From contig NZ_BAZK01000003.1 in NCBI RefSeq assembly GCF_001310815.1, forward strand, positions 124,001 through 188,000: DNA of 64,000 nt, read 5' to 3'. The first letter of the stretch is position 1, and the number at the start of each line of letters is the position of its first letter. The DNA is from Pseudovibrio denitrificans JCM 12308 (lineage in GTDB: Bacteria > Pseudomonadota > Alphaproteobacteria > Rhizobiales > Stappiaceae). Below the pieces are notes generated by a model. That model was not told the origin of the DNA and made no database searches. It saw only the letters and a program-made list of their open reading frames with translations. Below are positions 8,894 through 21,350 of this stretch, one piece after another. Both the position numbers and the translations under genes were made by a program.

Positions 8894-9382
8894 TTAGCGG
8901 CGCAACTGCTCGGCTAACTCATGAATCTGATGCTGAGCAAACACCTCAACGCCATGATGACGCAAAGCAGCAGTTACAACACCCATACCGGAACGCGTCT
9001 GCCCATCGTGATGGCCACTATAGATAAATGAGCTCCCGCAGGATGGGCTGCCATCTGTCAGCAAAGCAAAACGGCAACCTGCTTCAATGGCGGTCTTTAC
9101 GGCTAAGTCAGCTCCAAACCGAAACTGCTCGGAGACATCACGCCCGGTGTTTTCATAAATGCTGCCGTTTCCGGCAAATACATCCGTGCCCAACTGACCT
9201 GCTTCGATTTCTGCTGGAGGTCGTGGAGTTTGAAAGCCTGCGGCGACTTCAGGACACAGCGGTACCAGAATGCCAGCAGTCTTCCATTCAGAGAGCAGGG
9301 TATTTTCAAGGGATAAGCCAGTGCCATTGTAGCGAACTGGTTCACCCAGCAAACACGCGCTTATCAGGATCTTCTCGGGCAT
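8894..9382 (-). CDS. DUF523 / TudS-type thiouracil desulfurase family protein
   Basis: A compact protein of about 162 residues with the family pattern ISACLLGEPVRYNG at the N terminus, VPLCPEVAAG in the middle and DGSPSCGS further on. In the characterised TudS enzymes the three Cys residues of these motifs hold a [4Fe-4S] cluster that desulfurises thiouracil. Here they are Cys10, Cys43 and one near residue 110. The start is placed at ATG 9382 because conserved sequence begins immediately after; the frame is open a further 16 codons but there is no better start. No clear ribosome site is visible. The actual substrate is not proven by homology. Confidence 0.82.
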   Translation of the reverse strand: MPEKILISACLLGEPVRYNGTGLSLENTLLSEWKTAGILVPLCPEVAAGFQTPRPPAEIEAGQLGTDVFAGNGSIYENTGRDVSEQFRFGADLAVKTAIEAGCRFALLTDGSPSCGSSFIYSGHHDGQTRSGMGVVTAALRHHGVEVFAQHQIHELAEQLRR

Positions 9383-9433
9383 ATTATCGAAAACTTGAAT
9401 TTTTGATGGGCTTGGCTGATTTGCTGGCAAAAT

Positions 9434-9471
9434 AAAACAAAAAAAGCGCAGACCGGAAGGCCTGCGCTTAA
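9434..9471 (-). terminator. Rho-independent terminator after fsa
   Basis: Read on the minus strand, an 8-bp stem AAGCGCAG / CTGCGCTT with a 10-base loop is followed by TTTTTTTGTTTT. It sits about 30 bases past the fsa stop. Confidence 0.85.
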
Positions 9472-9501
9472 TATCATCGCTATGTGCGACGAATAAAGAG
9501 C

Positions 9502-10154
9502 TTATACGATGCTCTGACCGGTTGCTGCCCAGTCTTTCATGAATGCTTCCAGACCTTTGTCGGTCAGTGGGTGCTTCACGAGGCCCTTCAGGGTCGCTGG
9601 TGGAATGGTTGCAACGTCAGCGCCGATCAGCGCACAGTCTTTCACGTGGTTTGCAGTACGGATGGAAGCTGCAAGAATTTCGGTGCCAAAGCCGTAGTTG
9701 TCGTAGATCTGACGGATTTCAGCGATCAGGTCCAGACTTCAACATTGATGTCGTCCAGACGGCCGATGAATGGAGAAATGAAGGTTGCGCCAGCTTTTGC
9801 AGCCAGAAGAGCCTGGTTTGCAGAGAAGCACAGGGTCACGTTGGTCTGAACACCTTTGTTCGCCAGCACGCGGCAAGCCTTCAGGCCTTCAAGAGTCAGA
9901 GGCAGCTTGATGCAGATGTTGTCTGCAATCGCGATCAGCTCTTCAGCCTCTTTCAGCATGCCTTCTGCGTCTGTCGCAACAACTTCAGCAGAAACAGGGC
10001 CATCCACAAGCTCGCAGATCTCTGCGATGACTTCTTTCATTGGACGACCGGATTTCATGATAAGAGATGGGTTAGTGGTAACACCATCGAGAAGACCGGT
10101 TGCAGCCAGCTCTTTAATTTCGTTGGTGTCAGCTGTATCAACGAAGAATTTCAT
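9502..10154 (-). CDS. fsa: fructose-6-phosphate aldolase / transaldolase-like protein (one-base frameshift)
   Basis: Short transaldolase (TalC/Fsa type) acting in sugar-phosphate aldol chemistry. The N-terminal part ([25 protein letters not shown], and the Schiff-base Lys in NICIKLPLT) is intact. At about 9737 the frame breaks after RLDDINVE and stops shortly after. The next frame continues perfectly with [23 protein letters not shown] and a normal C terminus ending ATGQSIV at 9502. Restoring one G (GAAGTC to GAAGGTC) yields 217 residues, the usual length. I regard this as a consensus error, not a pseudogene. It is divergent from priA and located as in other Hyphomicrobiales. Confidence 0.88.
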
Positions 10155-10269
10155 GCCAGAAAGGCTCCTGATTTCATAGCAGCCTCTCGTAGGGTATCGG
10201 AGGCCTAGGGGGTGAATTCCGGTATGTGTTTAGCCCAGAGTGCATAGAAACAACAAGAGTAAAACCCGC

Positions 10270-10323
10270 TAAAGCGTATTCAGAAAACACGCTCTTTCGT
10301 TTTCGGATAAGAATGCGCCTTAA
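10270..10323. repeat. palindromic intergenic repeat, copy B
   Basis: Inverted arms AAAGCGTATTC and GAATGCGCCTT flank a centre with GAAAAC and GTTTTC. It has the same layout as the repeat at 7962-8015. It lies between the divergent fsa and priA genes, just before the priA start. Confidence 0.55.
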
Positions 10324-10356
10324 AACCCGCAGATGCTCAACAAGGAATAGAGTTTC

Positions 10357-12570
10357 GTGAGTCAGCAACACGAGTTTTTCGGCACCAGCCAGATGTGCGA
10401 GCCTGAGGTGATAGTCCCTGTACTGGTTCCCGTCGCTGTCGCAGGTGCTTATTCCTATAAAGTGCCGGCAGATTTGGATGTGCGCCCCGGTTCCATCGTG
10501 CGAGTGCCCCTTGGCCCGCGTGAAGTGATCGGCGCGGTTTGGGATGGCGAACCGGATACAAAGGTTAATCCCAAGAAGCTGAAAAGCATCCTGCATGTGT
10601 ACGACACGCCTCCAATTGCTGAAGATCTTAGGAAATACATCGACTGGGTTGCCGCCTGGACGCTGGGCGCACCCGGCATGGTGTTGCGCATGGTGTTGCG
10701 TTCAGAAGAAGCTCTGGAACCGGAACCGCTGCTCTCCGGTGTTCGTTACATCGACGGCATGCAGCCGGATCGCATGACACCGGCCCGTTCCAAGGTCATG
10801 GAACTGGTCGAAAACGGTATGGCGTGGACACGCCCCGGCCTAGCTGGTGCAGCTGGTGTGAGTTCCTCGGTGATCGACGGGCTCAAAAAGCAGGGTGTTT
10901 TGGAAGAAGCAATGCTGCCGGCAACACCGCCATTGCCGGATCCTGACCCAACTTTGCCGGGCCGAAAGCTGACAGATCTTCAGCAAGGTGCCGCGAATCA
11001 GTTGTGCGAAGCCATCGGCAAAGGGTTCAAGGCCTTTCTTATTGATGGGGTGACAGGATCGGGGAAAACCGAAGTCTACTTCGAAGCCGTCGCTGAGACC
11101 CTCAAAAACAATGAGCAGGCGCTGATCCTCATCCCGGAAATCGCACTCACCAACCAATTTCTGAATCGATTTGAAGACCGATTTGGCGTCAGACCCGCCG
11201 AATGGCACTCTCAAGTGCCCCCAAAACGACGCGCAAGAACATGGCGCGGAGTCGCAAATGGCGAAGTGAAGGTCGTTGTCGGCGCGCGCTCGGCACTTTT
11301 CCTTCCTTTTCACAGGCTTGGTTTGCTCGTCGTGGATGAGGAGCATGATACAGCCTACAAGCAAGACGACCGCGTTCCCTACAACGCTAGGGATATGGCC
11401 GTTGTCCGGGGGCATATCTCTGGTTTTCCTGTGGTGCTTGCCAGTGCAACACCATCTGTGGAAAGTCAGGTAAATGCGAAACTGGGCAGATACACGAAAA
11501 TCGTGCTCCCAGAGCGTGCTTCCGGTGCGGAAATGCCGACCATTAAAGGCATCGATATGCGCTGTGATGGGCCTGAACGAGGCAAGTGGCTGGCTCCCGC
11601 ATTGGTCAACGAAATCCAGCAAACGCTGACCAATGGTAATCAGGTTTTGCTGTTTCTGAACCGTAGGGGTTATGCCCCACTGACCCTGTGCAGAACCTGC
11701 GGCCATCGGTTCCATTGTGAAAACTGCTCAGCTTGGCTTGTAGAGCACCGCTTTAAGGGCAAGCTCGTATGCCATCATTGCGGCTATTCACAGCCTATAC
11801 CGGATAAATGCCCTGAATGTAGCAACTCCGATTCACTTGTTGCATGCGGTCCTGGAGTGGAGCGAATTGCTGAAGATGTCTCAGCGTTATTTCCCGAAGC
11901 GCGGGTGCTCGTTCTCTCCTCTGACTTACCGGGCGGCACAGAGCGTATAAATCGCGAAATGAAGCTGGTTGAAGAGGGGGAAGTCGACATTGTTATCGGC
12001 ACCCAATTAGTCGCAAAAGGGCATAACTTTCCACTAATGACGCTTGTAGGGGTCGTTGATGCCGATTTGGGCCTCGCAAATGGCGATCCAAGAGCAGCAG
12101 AGCGCACTTTCCAACTTCTCGCGCAGGTGACAGGACGTGCAGGCCGAATACACGGAAAAGGCCGCGGTTTGCTTCAGACTTACAACCCTGACCAGCCCGT
12201 GATTAAGGCACTTCTTTCGGGAAATCCCGAGGAATTTTACGCTGCGGAAATCGAGTCGCGTGAAAACGCTGGCTTGCCCCCGTTCGGCAGACTCGCTGCT
12301 TTGATTATTTCGGGGCCCGACAGATCGCTCACCGAAAAATTTTCTAAATCTCTTGCAGTAAATAGTCCTAGTTCAGAAGGCGTCCAAATCCTCGGTCCGG
12401 CAGAGGCTGCAATGGCTCTTGTGAGGGGCAGATATCGCTTCCGTTTGCTGGCAATCGCGCCCCGGAGTGTTGATTTACAAGGCTTTCTGAGAAACTGGTT
12501 GTCTGTTGCACCCAAGCCAACCGGCGGTATCAGAGTGCAGGTTGATGTTGACCCCCAAAGTTTCATGTAG
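10357..12570 (+). CDS. priA: primosomal protein N' (replication restart helicase)
   Basis: 3'-5' DEAH-type helicase that reloads the replisome at stalled forks. It is 737 residues, typical. In order: an N-terminal 3'-DNA-binding domain (VPVLVPVAVAGAYSYKVP), Walker A GVTGSGKTEVY near residue 230, Walker B VDEEHD, helicase motif ASATPS, then a zinc-binding insert with paired Cys motifs (CRTCGHRFHCENCSA, CHHCGY, CPECSN), and the C-terminal GTQLVAKGHNFP and QVTGRAGR motifs. The start is GTG at 10357; weak ribosome-site bases (AAGGAA) precede it. It lies immediately upstream of the atp operon. Confidence 0.96.
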   Translation: MSQQHEFFGTSQMCEPEVIVPVLVPVAVAGAYSYKVPADLDVRPGSIVRVPLGPREVIGAVWDGEPDTKVNPKKLKSILHVYDTPPIAEDLRKYIDWVAAWTLGAPGMVLRMVLRSEEALEPEPLLSGVRYIDGMQPDRMTPARSKVMELVENGMAWTRPGLAGAAGVSSSVIDGLKKQGVLEEAMLPATPPLPDPDPTLPGRKLTDLQQGAANQLCEAIGKGFKAFLIDGVTGSGKTEVYFEAVAETLKNNEQALILIPEIALTNQFLNRFEDRFGVRPAEWHSQVPPKRRARTWRGVANGEVKVVVGARSALFLPFHRLGLLVVDEEHDTAYKQDDRVPYNARDMAVVRGHISGFPVVLASATPSVESQVNAKLGRYTKIVLPERASGAEMPTIKGIDMRCDGPERGKWLAPALVNEIQQTLTNGNQVLLFLNRRGYAPLTLCRTCGHRFHCENCSAWLVEHRFKGKLVCHHCGYSQPIPDKCPECSNSDSLVACGPGVERIAEDVSALFPEARVLVLSSDLPGGTERINREMKLVEEGEVDIVIGTQLVAKGHNFPLMTLVGVVDADLGLANGDPRAAERTFQLLAQVTGRAGRIHGKGRGLLQTYNPDQPVIKALLSGNPEEFYAAEIESRENAGLPPFGRLAALIISGPDRSLTEKFSKSLAVNSPSSEGVQILGPAEAAMALVRGRYRFRLLAIAPRSVDLQGFLRNWLSVAPKPTGGIRVQVDVDPQSFM

Positions 12571-12784
12571 TGCTGCGCAGAAAGTTTGGCACCTCAATGT
12601 ATGCGTTGGAATACCTACGCCATGTTGCAAGGCGGTCACGCGTGTGCTATGCGAAGCGCGGCTTTATCGGCACAGTTATCTCAGATTGTGCCATTCAAAT
12701 TGAATTAGACGCGACTTATCAAGGATTTGGATTTCCGGCGAGCCAGCCGCCAGAATCTTGAATGCGCGGGAGAGCACGGATCCA

Positions 12785-13344
12785 GTGACTGACAACGTAT
12801 CTCTCATTTCAGGCGTGGCCTTGCGTTATGCTTCTGCGCTGTTGGACCTTGCTGAGGAGCAGGGTGCGACGGCAGAGGTGGAGAAGGGTCTCGACCAGTT
12901 TGAGGCACTCTTAAACGAGAGTGCTGATCTTGATCGTCTTATCAAGAGCCCCGTTTTTAGTGCAGACGCCCAAACAAAGGCGATCTCTGCTATTTTGGAA
13001 AAGGCCGGAATTTCTGGCCTGACCGCAAATTTTGTGAAGTTGGTTGCCCAAAACAGGCGCCTCTTCGCCGTTCCAGGCATGATCCAGGCTTTCCGTGCGC
13101 AGCTCGCTGCAAAACGTGGAGAAGTTACTGCTCAAGTAACCTCTGCAACGGAACTGACTGCTGAGCATGTCGCTGCTCTCCAAGAAGCACTCAACGCTTC
13201 TACGGGCAAGAACGTGAAGATTGTAGTGAAGGTGGACTCATCCATTCTAGGTGGTCTGATCGTGAAGATCGGCAGCCGGATGATTGATACGTCACTGCGT
13301 ACCAAGCTTAACTCTCTTAAGTTCGCGATGAAAGAGGTCGGCTG

Positions 13345-13345
<1 letters not shown>
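12785..13345 (+). CDS. atpH: ATP synthase F1 delta subunit
   Basis: Peripheral-stalk subunit that links F1 to the b subunits. About 186 residues with the family pattern [16 protein letters not shown] at the N terminus and the conserved C-terminal [30 protein letters not shown] chose GTG 12785, with a GGGAG site 12 bases upstream; the frame is open back to TTG 12758, which would add nine unconserved residues. First gene of atpHAGDC. The stop overlaps the atpA ATG by one base, so the two are translationally coupled. Fo genes (atpB, E, F) are elsewhere, as usual in alphaproteobacteria. Confidence 0.94.
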
Positions 13346-14874
<1,529 letters not shown>

Positions 14875-14907
14875 TTCGAAGCAACGGGATAAGGAACGAG
14901 AGCGCCC

Positions 14908-15795
14908 ATGGCGAGCCTCAAGGACCTAAAAAACCGCATCGCTTCGGTCAAAGCGACGCAGAAAATCACCAAGGCCATGAAAATGGTGGCCGCGGCGAAA
15001 CTGCGTCGTGCCCAGGATGCTGCAGAAGCCGGTCGTCCCTATGCTGAACGCATGGCGACAGTACTTGGCAATCTTGCAGCTGGGTTCGAAGGTCGAGATG
15101 ATGCGCCGAAGCTGATGACGGGTACCGGACAGGATCAGACACATCTGCTCCTCGTCTGCACAGCAGAGCGTGGCCTCTGCGGTGGTTTCAACTCGTCAAT
15201 CGCACGTCTGGCACGTGAACACGCTGATAAACTCCTTGCTGAAGGTAAGACGGTTAAGATCGTCACCGTTGGTAAGAAGGGCTACGACGCCCTGAAGCGT
15301 GGTTACAACCAGCACATTGTAGAGAATATCGAACTGCGCGGTCTGAAATCGATCGAGTACGGTGACGTCAAGCACATCGCTGACCTCGTTATGGAAATGT
15401 TCTATGACGAAAAATTCGATGTCTGCACACTGTTCTACGCGCAATTCCAATCGGTAATCAGTCAGGTTCCGACCGCAAAACAGCTTATTCCAGCTCAGTT
15501 CGACGCTGGTGATGACGCTGATAACGGTTCCTCTGAGGATGCACTGTACGAATACGAGCCGGGTGAACAGGAGATCCTTGAGACTCTCTTGCCACGCAAC
15601 ATCGGTATTCAGATCTTCAGCGCAATCCTTGAAAACGGTGCCTCCGAGCAGGGCGCGCGTATGGCCGCAATGGACAACGCAACGCGCAACGCCGGCGAGA
15701 TGATCGACAAACTGACAACGACATACAACCGTCAGCGTCAGGCACAGATCACGACGGAACTGATTGAAATTATTGCGGGCGCGGAAGCGCTCTGA
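14908..15795 (+). CDS. atpG: ATP synthase F1 gamma subunit
   Basis: Central rotor shaft coupling proton flow to catalysis. 295 residues. The N-terminal helix ([33 protein letters not shown]) and C-terminal helix ([26 protein letters not shown]) form the coiled-coil shaft and are strongly conserved. The middle has the Rossmann-like [27 protein letters not shown] stretch provides a ribosome site before the ATG at 14908. It is in frame with normal length. Confidence 0.97.
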   Translation: MASLKDLKNRIASVKATQKITKAMKMVAAAKLRRAQDAAEAGRPYAERMATVLGNLAAGFEGRDDAPKLMTGTGQDQTHLLLVCTAERGLCGGFNSSIARLAREHADKLLAEGKTVKIVTVGKKGYDALKRGYNQHIVENIELRGLKSIEYGDVKHIADLVMEMFYDEKFDVCTLFYAQFQSVISQVPTAKQLIPAQFDAGDDADNGSSEDALYEYEPGEQEILETLLPRNIGIQIFSAILENGASEQGARMAAMDNATRNAGEMIDKLTTTYNRQRQAQITTELIEIIAGAEAL

Positions 15796-15820
15796 CCGAG
15801 TTGAGACGAGGATTTAAGTG

Positions 15821-17244
<1,424 letters not shown>

Positions 17245-17325
17245 TCTCGGTTCTTTTGAACCGGTGACTTCTTTGGGTGACGCATAACCTGCGTCACTCT
17301 TAGAAACGGATAGAGGATGAGCTAA

Positions 17326-17733
17326 ATGGCTGAAGCATTTCAGTTTGAGCTGGTATCACCAGAGCGCCTTCTGCTCTCAGCGAAGGTTACTGATGTAACC
17401 GTACCTGGTTCTGAAGGTGAGTTTGGTGTTGGCGCTGGTCACTCGCCGTTCTTGTCAACCATGCGTCCGGGTGTTGTTAAAGCGCTCAGCGAAGATGGTT
17501 CCAAGCACGATTACTTCGTGCGGGGTGGTTTTGCTGACGTTTCCGCGTCTGGCATGACTGTTCTGGCGGAACAGGCGATCCCGATGGCCGATCTTGATGC
17601 AGGTTACATCGCACAGCAGATTCAAGATGCGAGTGAAGATGTAGCTGATGCAAAGGACGAAGATGCACGTCAGGCTGCACGGCTGGTACTTTCCCAGCTG
17701 CAGGAGCTGCAGGCAGCCCTCAAAGCTTCCTGA
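17326..17733 (+). CDS. atpC: ATP synthase F1 epsilon subunit
   Basis: Regulatory rotor subunit that can inhibit ATP hydrolysis. 135 residues: an N-terminal beta sandwich (FQFELVSPERLLLSAKVTDVTVPGSEGEFGVGAGHSP, FVRGGFADVS) and a short C-terminal helical hairpin (DASEDVADAKDEDARQAARLVLSQLQELQ). Last gene of atpHAGDC; a strong terminator follows. Confidence 0.95.
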   Translation: MAEAFQFELVSPERLLLSAKVTDVTVPGSEGEFGVGAGHSPFLSTMRPGVVKALSEDGSKHDYFVRGGFADVSASGMTVLAEQAIPMADLDAGYIAQQIQDASEDVADAKDEDARQAARLVLSQLQELQAALKAS

Positions 17734-17760
17734 TTGCATTTCGATGCCAAGAAAAACAAA

Positions 17761-17787
17761 AGCCTCGGCAGTGCCGAGGCTTTTTTG
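17761..17787 (+). terminator. Rho-independent terminator of the atp operon
   Basis: A perfect 9-bp stem (AGCCTCGGC / GCCGAGGCT) with a three-base loop and a following T6. It lies 28 bases after the atpC stop. Confidence 0.92.
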
Positions 17788-17870
17788 TATCTGCAGTGCA
17801 GATTAAACAGGGCCTGCGATTTATAGCAAAATGCATAAGAGCGCAGGGAAGGGGTACACAGCCCAGTTGA

Positions 17871-18086
17871 TTAGGCTGCGATCCGCTTTTTATTAGCTGC
17901 CGCATTTGCTGCGCGCATTTCCTCAGCACGCGCTTTACGCTGCTCAGGTGTTTCATAAACAATCGTGCGATGATACTCGCAGTAAGAACCATTTTCAGCG
18001 CGGTTGGTGCATGGGAAAGTGTAACTTCCGCTGTCGCCTTCAGTCCACTTGCACTGGCCCGCTTTCGGCATAACTGGTGCTTTCAT
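17871..18086 (-). CDS. small GcrA C-terminal-like Cys/His domain protein
   Basis: A 71-residue protein with a good ribosome site (AGGGTAGGTAG just before ATG). Its pattern QCKWTEGD..FPC..SYCEYHRTIVY places Cys12, Cys26, Cys36 and His39 so as to bind one zinc. This closely resembles the C-terminal part of the cell-cycle regulator GcrA (C.W..GD...F.C......YC..H..LAY), but the GcrA N-terminal DNA-binding helices are absent. A charged Ala/Arg/Lys tail follows (KARAEEMRAANAAANKKR). The function is unknown; it could be a stand-alone partner-binding or sigma-contact module. It is convergent with the atp operon. Confidence 0.72.
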   Translation of the reverse strand: MKAPVMPKAGQCKWTEGDSGSYTFPCTNRAENGSYCEYHRTIVYETPEQRKARAEEMRAANAAANKKRIAA

Positions 18087-18467
18087 CTACCTACCCTTGT
18101 TCTTTGGAGCCATAGATCAAAGCCTGCATGCACGCGGGAGGAGCGTGAAAGCCATGCTCGCCGTTGGATCAATGGAACCATTTTTGATTATGGGATCACC
18201 GGAATTTTCTTTTGCTGCATTAAAAGCAGACAAATTTACCGGACGGGAAAAAGATTATCTCTCCCCTTTCCAAATAGCCAGATATTTTTAGCTGTGTAAA
18301 AATGCTTACACAAGAAAATCTGGATAGAAAATTTTTCTGATTTTGAAATTTGCAAGTAAAACAATCAGATAGCAAATGGCATGTGTATGCACCAATATTA
18401 ACCACCGCGAAAGTTCTACGGAAACATTGTGGTTTCTGCGCCAAATTGATTCATCAATTGTGGCGAA
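18087..18467. other. AT-rich intergenic region, no gene seen
   Basis: About 380 bases between two minus-strand genes. The AT content rises clearly in 18230-18460. Short open frames exist on both strands but have no ribosome sites or recognisable composition. It presumably holds the promoter of the small GcrA-like gene. I see no hairpin strong enough to call a terminator for the upstream molybdopterin fusion, though that gene ends at 18468. Confidence 0.4.
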
Positions 18468-20095
18468 TTATGGCTTTTCGGAGTGTTTGCCAAGTATGCC
18501 ACCGGCACTGTGAAGTGCCTCCGGGTCATCCAGATCACGCCGCGCTGCTTCGCCAACTTCTACGGTGTACACCACAGAGGGGTTCTGCTGGATGATTGGC
18601 TTGCCGCCAATGTCCCCGCGCAAGCAAAGCAAATCCTCAAAGAAGGCCCGATCCCACAGCACCGGATTGCCACGCTTTCCCTGTGTTGTTGAAACGCCAA
18701 TCAGCTGATCCTGCGTCACACTTCGGCTCTTAAGCAGCGTGTTGATGTCCTCAGTCGAGATAAACGGCATGTCACCAAGCAGGATGAGTGCAGAATTCGA
18801 CTGCTCAGCCACGCCTTCGATGCCCTTCTTGATGGAGGATGAAATGCCCTCATCGAAGTCAGCGTTATGGCGGAATCGGATAGGGAGACCGGAAAGCGCT
18901 TCTTCCACCTTGGAGGCCATCGCACCGGTCACCACAATCAACTCACTCAAATCACTGGCAAGCGCATGTTCTGCAACGTGTCTCACCACCGGCTTCCCAT
19001 CAATCAGAGCCAACAGCTTGTTGTGCTGTCCCATGCGAGAAGAATTACCCGCCGCAAGCAACACACCGCTGCAAACGGTTTTATCTGGGTCTTCAGAAAG
19101 AGGATGGTCTCTCGCTGCGGACGGCTATGAATCTCTTTCAAAAGCCCACCCACGCCCATAGACATGATATCCCGGCGTGTGACGCTGATATCAGCCAGCA
19201 ACCGCTGCAGGACCCAGTCAAAGCCGTTCTCCTGCGGACTACGCGCGCACCCCGGCGCACCAATCACCGGCGTGCCGTTAAGGTCGCCAAGCACAAGCAG
19301 ATTGCCCGGATCAACTGGCATCCCGAAATGAATCAGCTCTCCCCCAGCTGCCTGAATAGCCGCCGGGATAACGTCTCCCTGATCCACGACAGCGGAAGCC
19401 CCAAACACAACCACCAGATCCGCATCCCGAACCTGCTCCGTGTTCAACACGTTGATCAGAGCCGCCTCATCATGAGGCACGCGAAGATCAGCAGAGATCG
19501 TGCTCTCCGCAATGTCCAGCCGTTCCTGCAACACACGCAGGCTCTTCGTGATTGTTGTCTCTTTCAGATGCGGCAGCGTCGTTGAAATCACGGCAACCGA
19601 CTTCGGAGAATACGCAGCAACAGAAATCGCAGCAGAGATCTTCTCCGCCGCTTCTTTTGCTAGTTTCTGATCAACTGCCAGCGGAATGATCTTCGCCGTC
19701 GCCAGCATCCGTCCTTCACGGACTTCCGTGAAAGGCGGTAGGCAGGCAAAGGTGATGGCAGGATCAATCAGATTGGCTTCCGTCACCTTATCCGCATCAA
19801 CCTGCAACACGCCGCTGTGTGTAGCGTAAAGGTTCGCACGTCCGGTAAACGGGGTAGAAGCAGAAACAGCATCCCCGCAGGCATGATTGGCCAGCAGCGC
19901 CGCCGCCTCATCCTCATGCAGGTCCGTGTCCTCTACCTGAGCAACGGTTACGTCAGCAAACCCAGCCGCAATCAGCTGATTCACGTCTTCCGCAGTCAGT
20001 TGGTGTCCCTTGGAGAAGGAAAGGCCATTATGTTTGATGGAATGGGCGAGGTAACACCCAATGCTCTCTTCGGCTGCTCTGCTTCCAAATTTCAC
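18468..20095 (-). CDS. molybdopterin-binding / MobA-like nucleotidyltransferase fusion (one-base frameshift)
   Basis: Two-domain protein of molybdenum-cofactor maturation. The N-terminal half is a MoeA/MoaB-type molybdopterin-binding domain (DLVVVFGASAVVDQGDVIP, HFGMPVDPGNLLVLGDLNGTPVIGAPGCARSP). The C-terminal half is a MobA/MocA-type nucleotidyltransferase (LLAAGNSSRMGQHNKLL, LILLGDMPF, GKRGNPVLWDRAFF). The two halves sit in different frames; restoring one base near 19114 (CAGCGAG to CAGCCGAG) joins them into 542 residues, the normal size of this fusion family. The start is GTG 20095, one base past the XdhC stop. Its likely job is to insert CMP into cofactor for XdhC-dependent molybdenum hydroxylases. 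Confidence 0.85.
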
Positions 20096-20096
20096 G

Positions 20097-21155
20097 TCAG
20101 CCCGCCTTCTTCTGCTCTGCTTTGGTGCCACGCAGGGTCACGATAATCTCTGCCAGCACAGCTACGGCAATCTCGGCAGGGTTCGCAGCCCCAATATCAA
20201 GCCCAATCGGCGCCTTGATGCGGGCAAGGTCATCTTCACTCAGGCCAGCTGCCAGAAAACGCTCACACCGCTTTGCATGGGTCTTCCGGCTCCCAAGAGC
20301 ACCCACATAGAAGCAGCCTGCTTTGAGCGCTTCCATCAGCGGCAAATCATCAATCTTCGGGTCATGGGTTACAGCAGCAACCGCCGTGAAGGGATCCAGC
20401 TTCAACTGATCCATCACCTCTTCCGGCCACTCAGCCAGCAACGGCACATGCGGGAACCGTTCTTCAGAGGCGAAAGCAGTGCGAGGGTCAACGATGGTGA
20501 TGTCAAACCCGGCTGTCTGCGCAATCGGAACCAGCGCCTGTGTAATATGAACAGCACCGACTACCACAATACGCGTCGCCGGCACCTGCATGCTCAGGAA
20601 GTACTCCTCACCAGCTGCCGACTGAACCTGACCGGATTTGCCACTGCGAACACCATTTTCAAAAGCATCCGCCAGCGCAGAATCCTCCGCATCATCTCCA
20701 TAAAGCATCACAGAGGACAATCCGGTTTCCAGATTGGTCAGCAGCGCAACGGGTTGGCGCTGAGCTTTGGAGGCGTTCAGCAGGCGGATATGACCATGAT
20801 CAGCTTCAGAGGTCAGCGGCTGCAGATAAACACCGATCTTCCCACCGCAGGAAAGTCCCACACGCCATGCTGTCTCATCGGCCACGCCAAACTCAATCTT
20901 GCGCGCTTTGCCGTCTTCCAGCACTTCCATGGCTTCAGCTACCACAGCGCCTTCCACACAGCCGCCTGAAACCGAGCCTTCAAACTCACCATTGCCATCG
21001 ATGATGAGATGACTGCCCACCGGGCGCGGTGCAGAGCCCCAGGTTTCGATAACAGTCGCGAGAACCAACTGACGGCCTTCATCCTGCCAGCGTTCAGCAA
21101 CACCAAGGACATCGAGATTTTGGGCTAGTTCTTGAGGCAGGGTAGCAACAGACAT
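20097..21155 (-). CDS. XdhC/CoxI-family molybdoenzyme maturation protein
   Basis: About 352 residues. The N-terminal XdhC/CoxI domain has LVLATVIETWGSAPRPVGSHLII, GSVSGGCVEG and the paired-Cys region GLSCGGKI. The C-terminal NAD-binding-like Rossmann domain has RIVVVGAVHITQALVPIAQ, VAAVTHDPKIDDLPLM, FYVGALGSRKTHAKR and IGLDIGAANPAEIAVAVLAEI. This family binds sulfurated molybdenum cofactor and loads it into xanthine-dehydrogenase-type enzymes. No hydroxylase structural gene is in the window, so the client is elsewhere. ATG 21155 is chosen because the motif-bearing sequence starts there. It is tightly coupled to the downstream fusion gene. Confidence 0.88.
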   Translation of the reverse strand: MSVATLPQELAQNLDVLGVAERWQDEGRQLVLATVIETWGSAPRPVGSHLIIDGNGEFEGSVSGGCVEGAVVAEAMEVLEDGKARKIEFGVADETAWRVGLSCGGKIGVYLQPLTSEADHGHIRLLNASKAQRQPVALLTNLETGLSSVMLYGDDAEDSALADAFENGVRSGKSGQVQSAAGEEYFLSMQVPATRIVVVGAVHITQALVPIAQTAGFDITIVDPRTAFASEERFPHVPLLAEWPEEVMDQLKLDPFTAVAAVTHDPKIDDLPLMEALKAGCFYVGALGSRKTHAKRCERFLAAGLSEDDLARIKAPIGLDIGAANPAEIAVAVLAEIIVTLRGTKAEQKKAG

Positions 21156-21296
21156 GGCAGGCTCGCGAATAATTAGGGTCTCTCGACGCATTCCGGGAAA
21201 GGGAAAACTGACTTCCCAGTAGAATACGCCTTAATAGAGTGAGGAGCCTAGCCTGCTTCTTCAAGGGGATGCAACAACAGAACAGTGTTCATTAAA

Positions 21297-21330
21297 ACAA
21301 AAAAGCGCCGGAACTTTCGCTCCAGCGCTC
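21297..21330 (-). terminator. Rho-independent terminator after pckA
   Basis: On the minus strand, the stem AGCGCTGGA / TCCGGCGCT (one G-U) with a loop containing GCGAAAGT is followed by TTTTTTGTTTT. It lies about 20 bases past the pckA stop. Confidence 0.88.
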
Positions 21331-21350
21331 CTTCGGGGGATTGATGCTGA

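Noticed and set aside
18049..18291. 80-codon plus-strand frame
   Set aside because: Mostly antisense to, or downstream of, the small GcrA-like gene, without a ribosome site; composition does not support coding.
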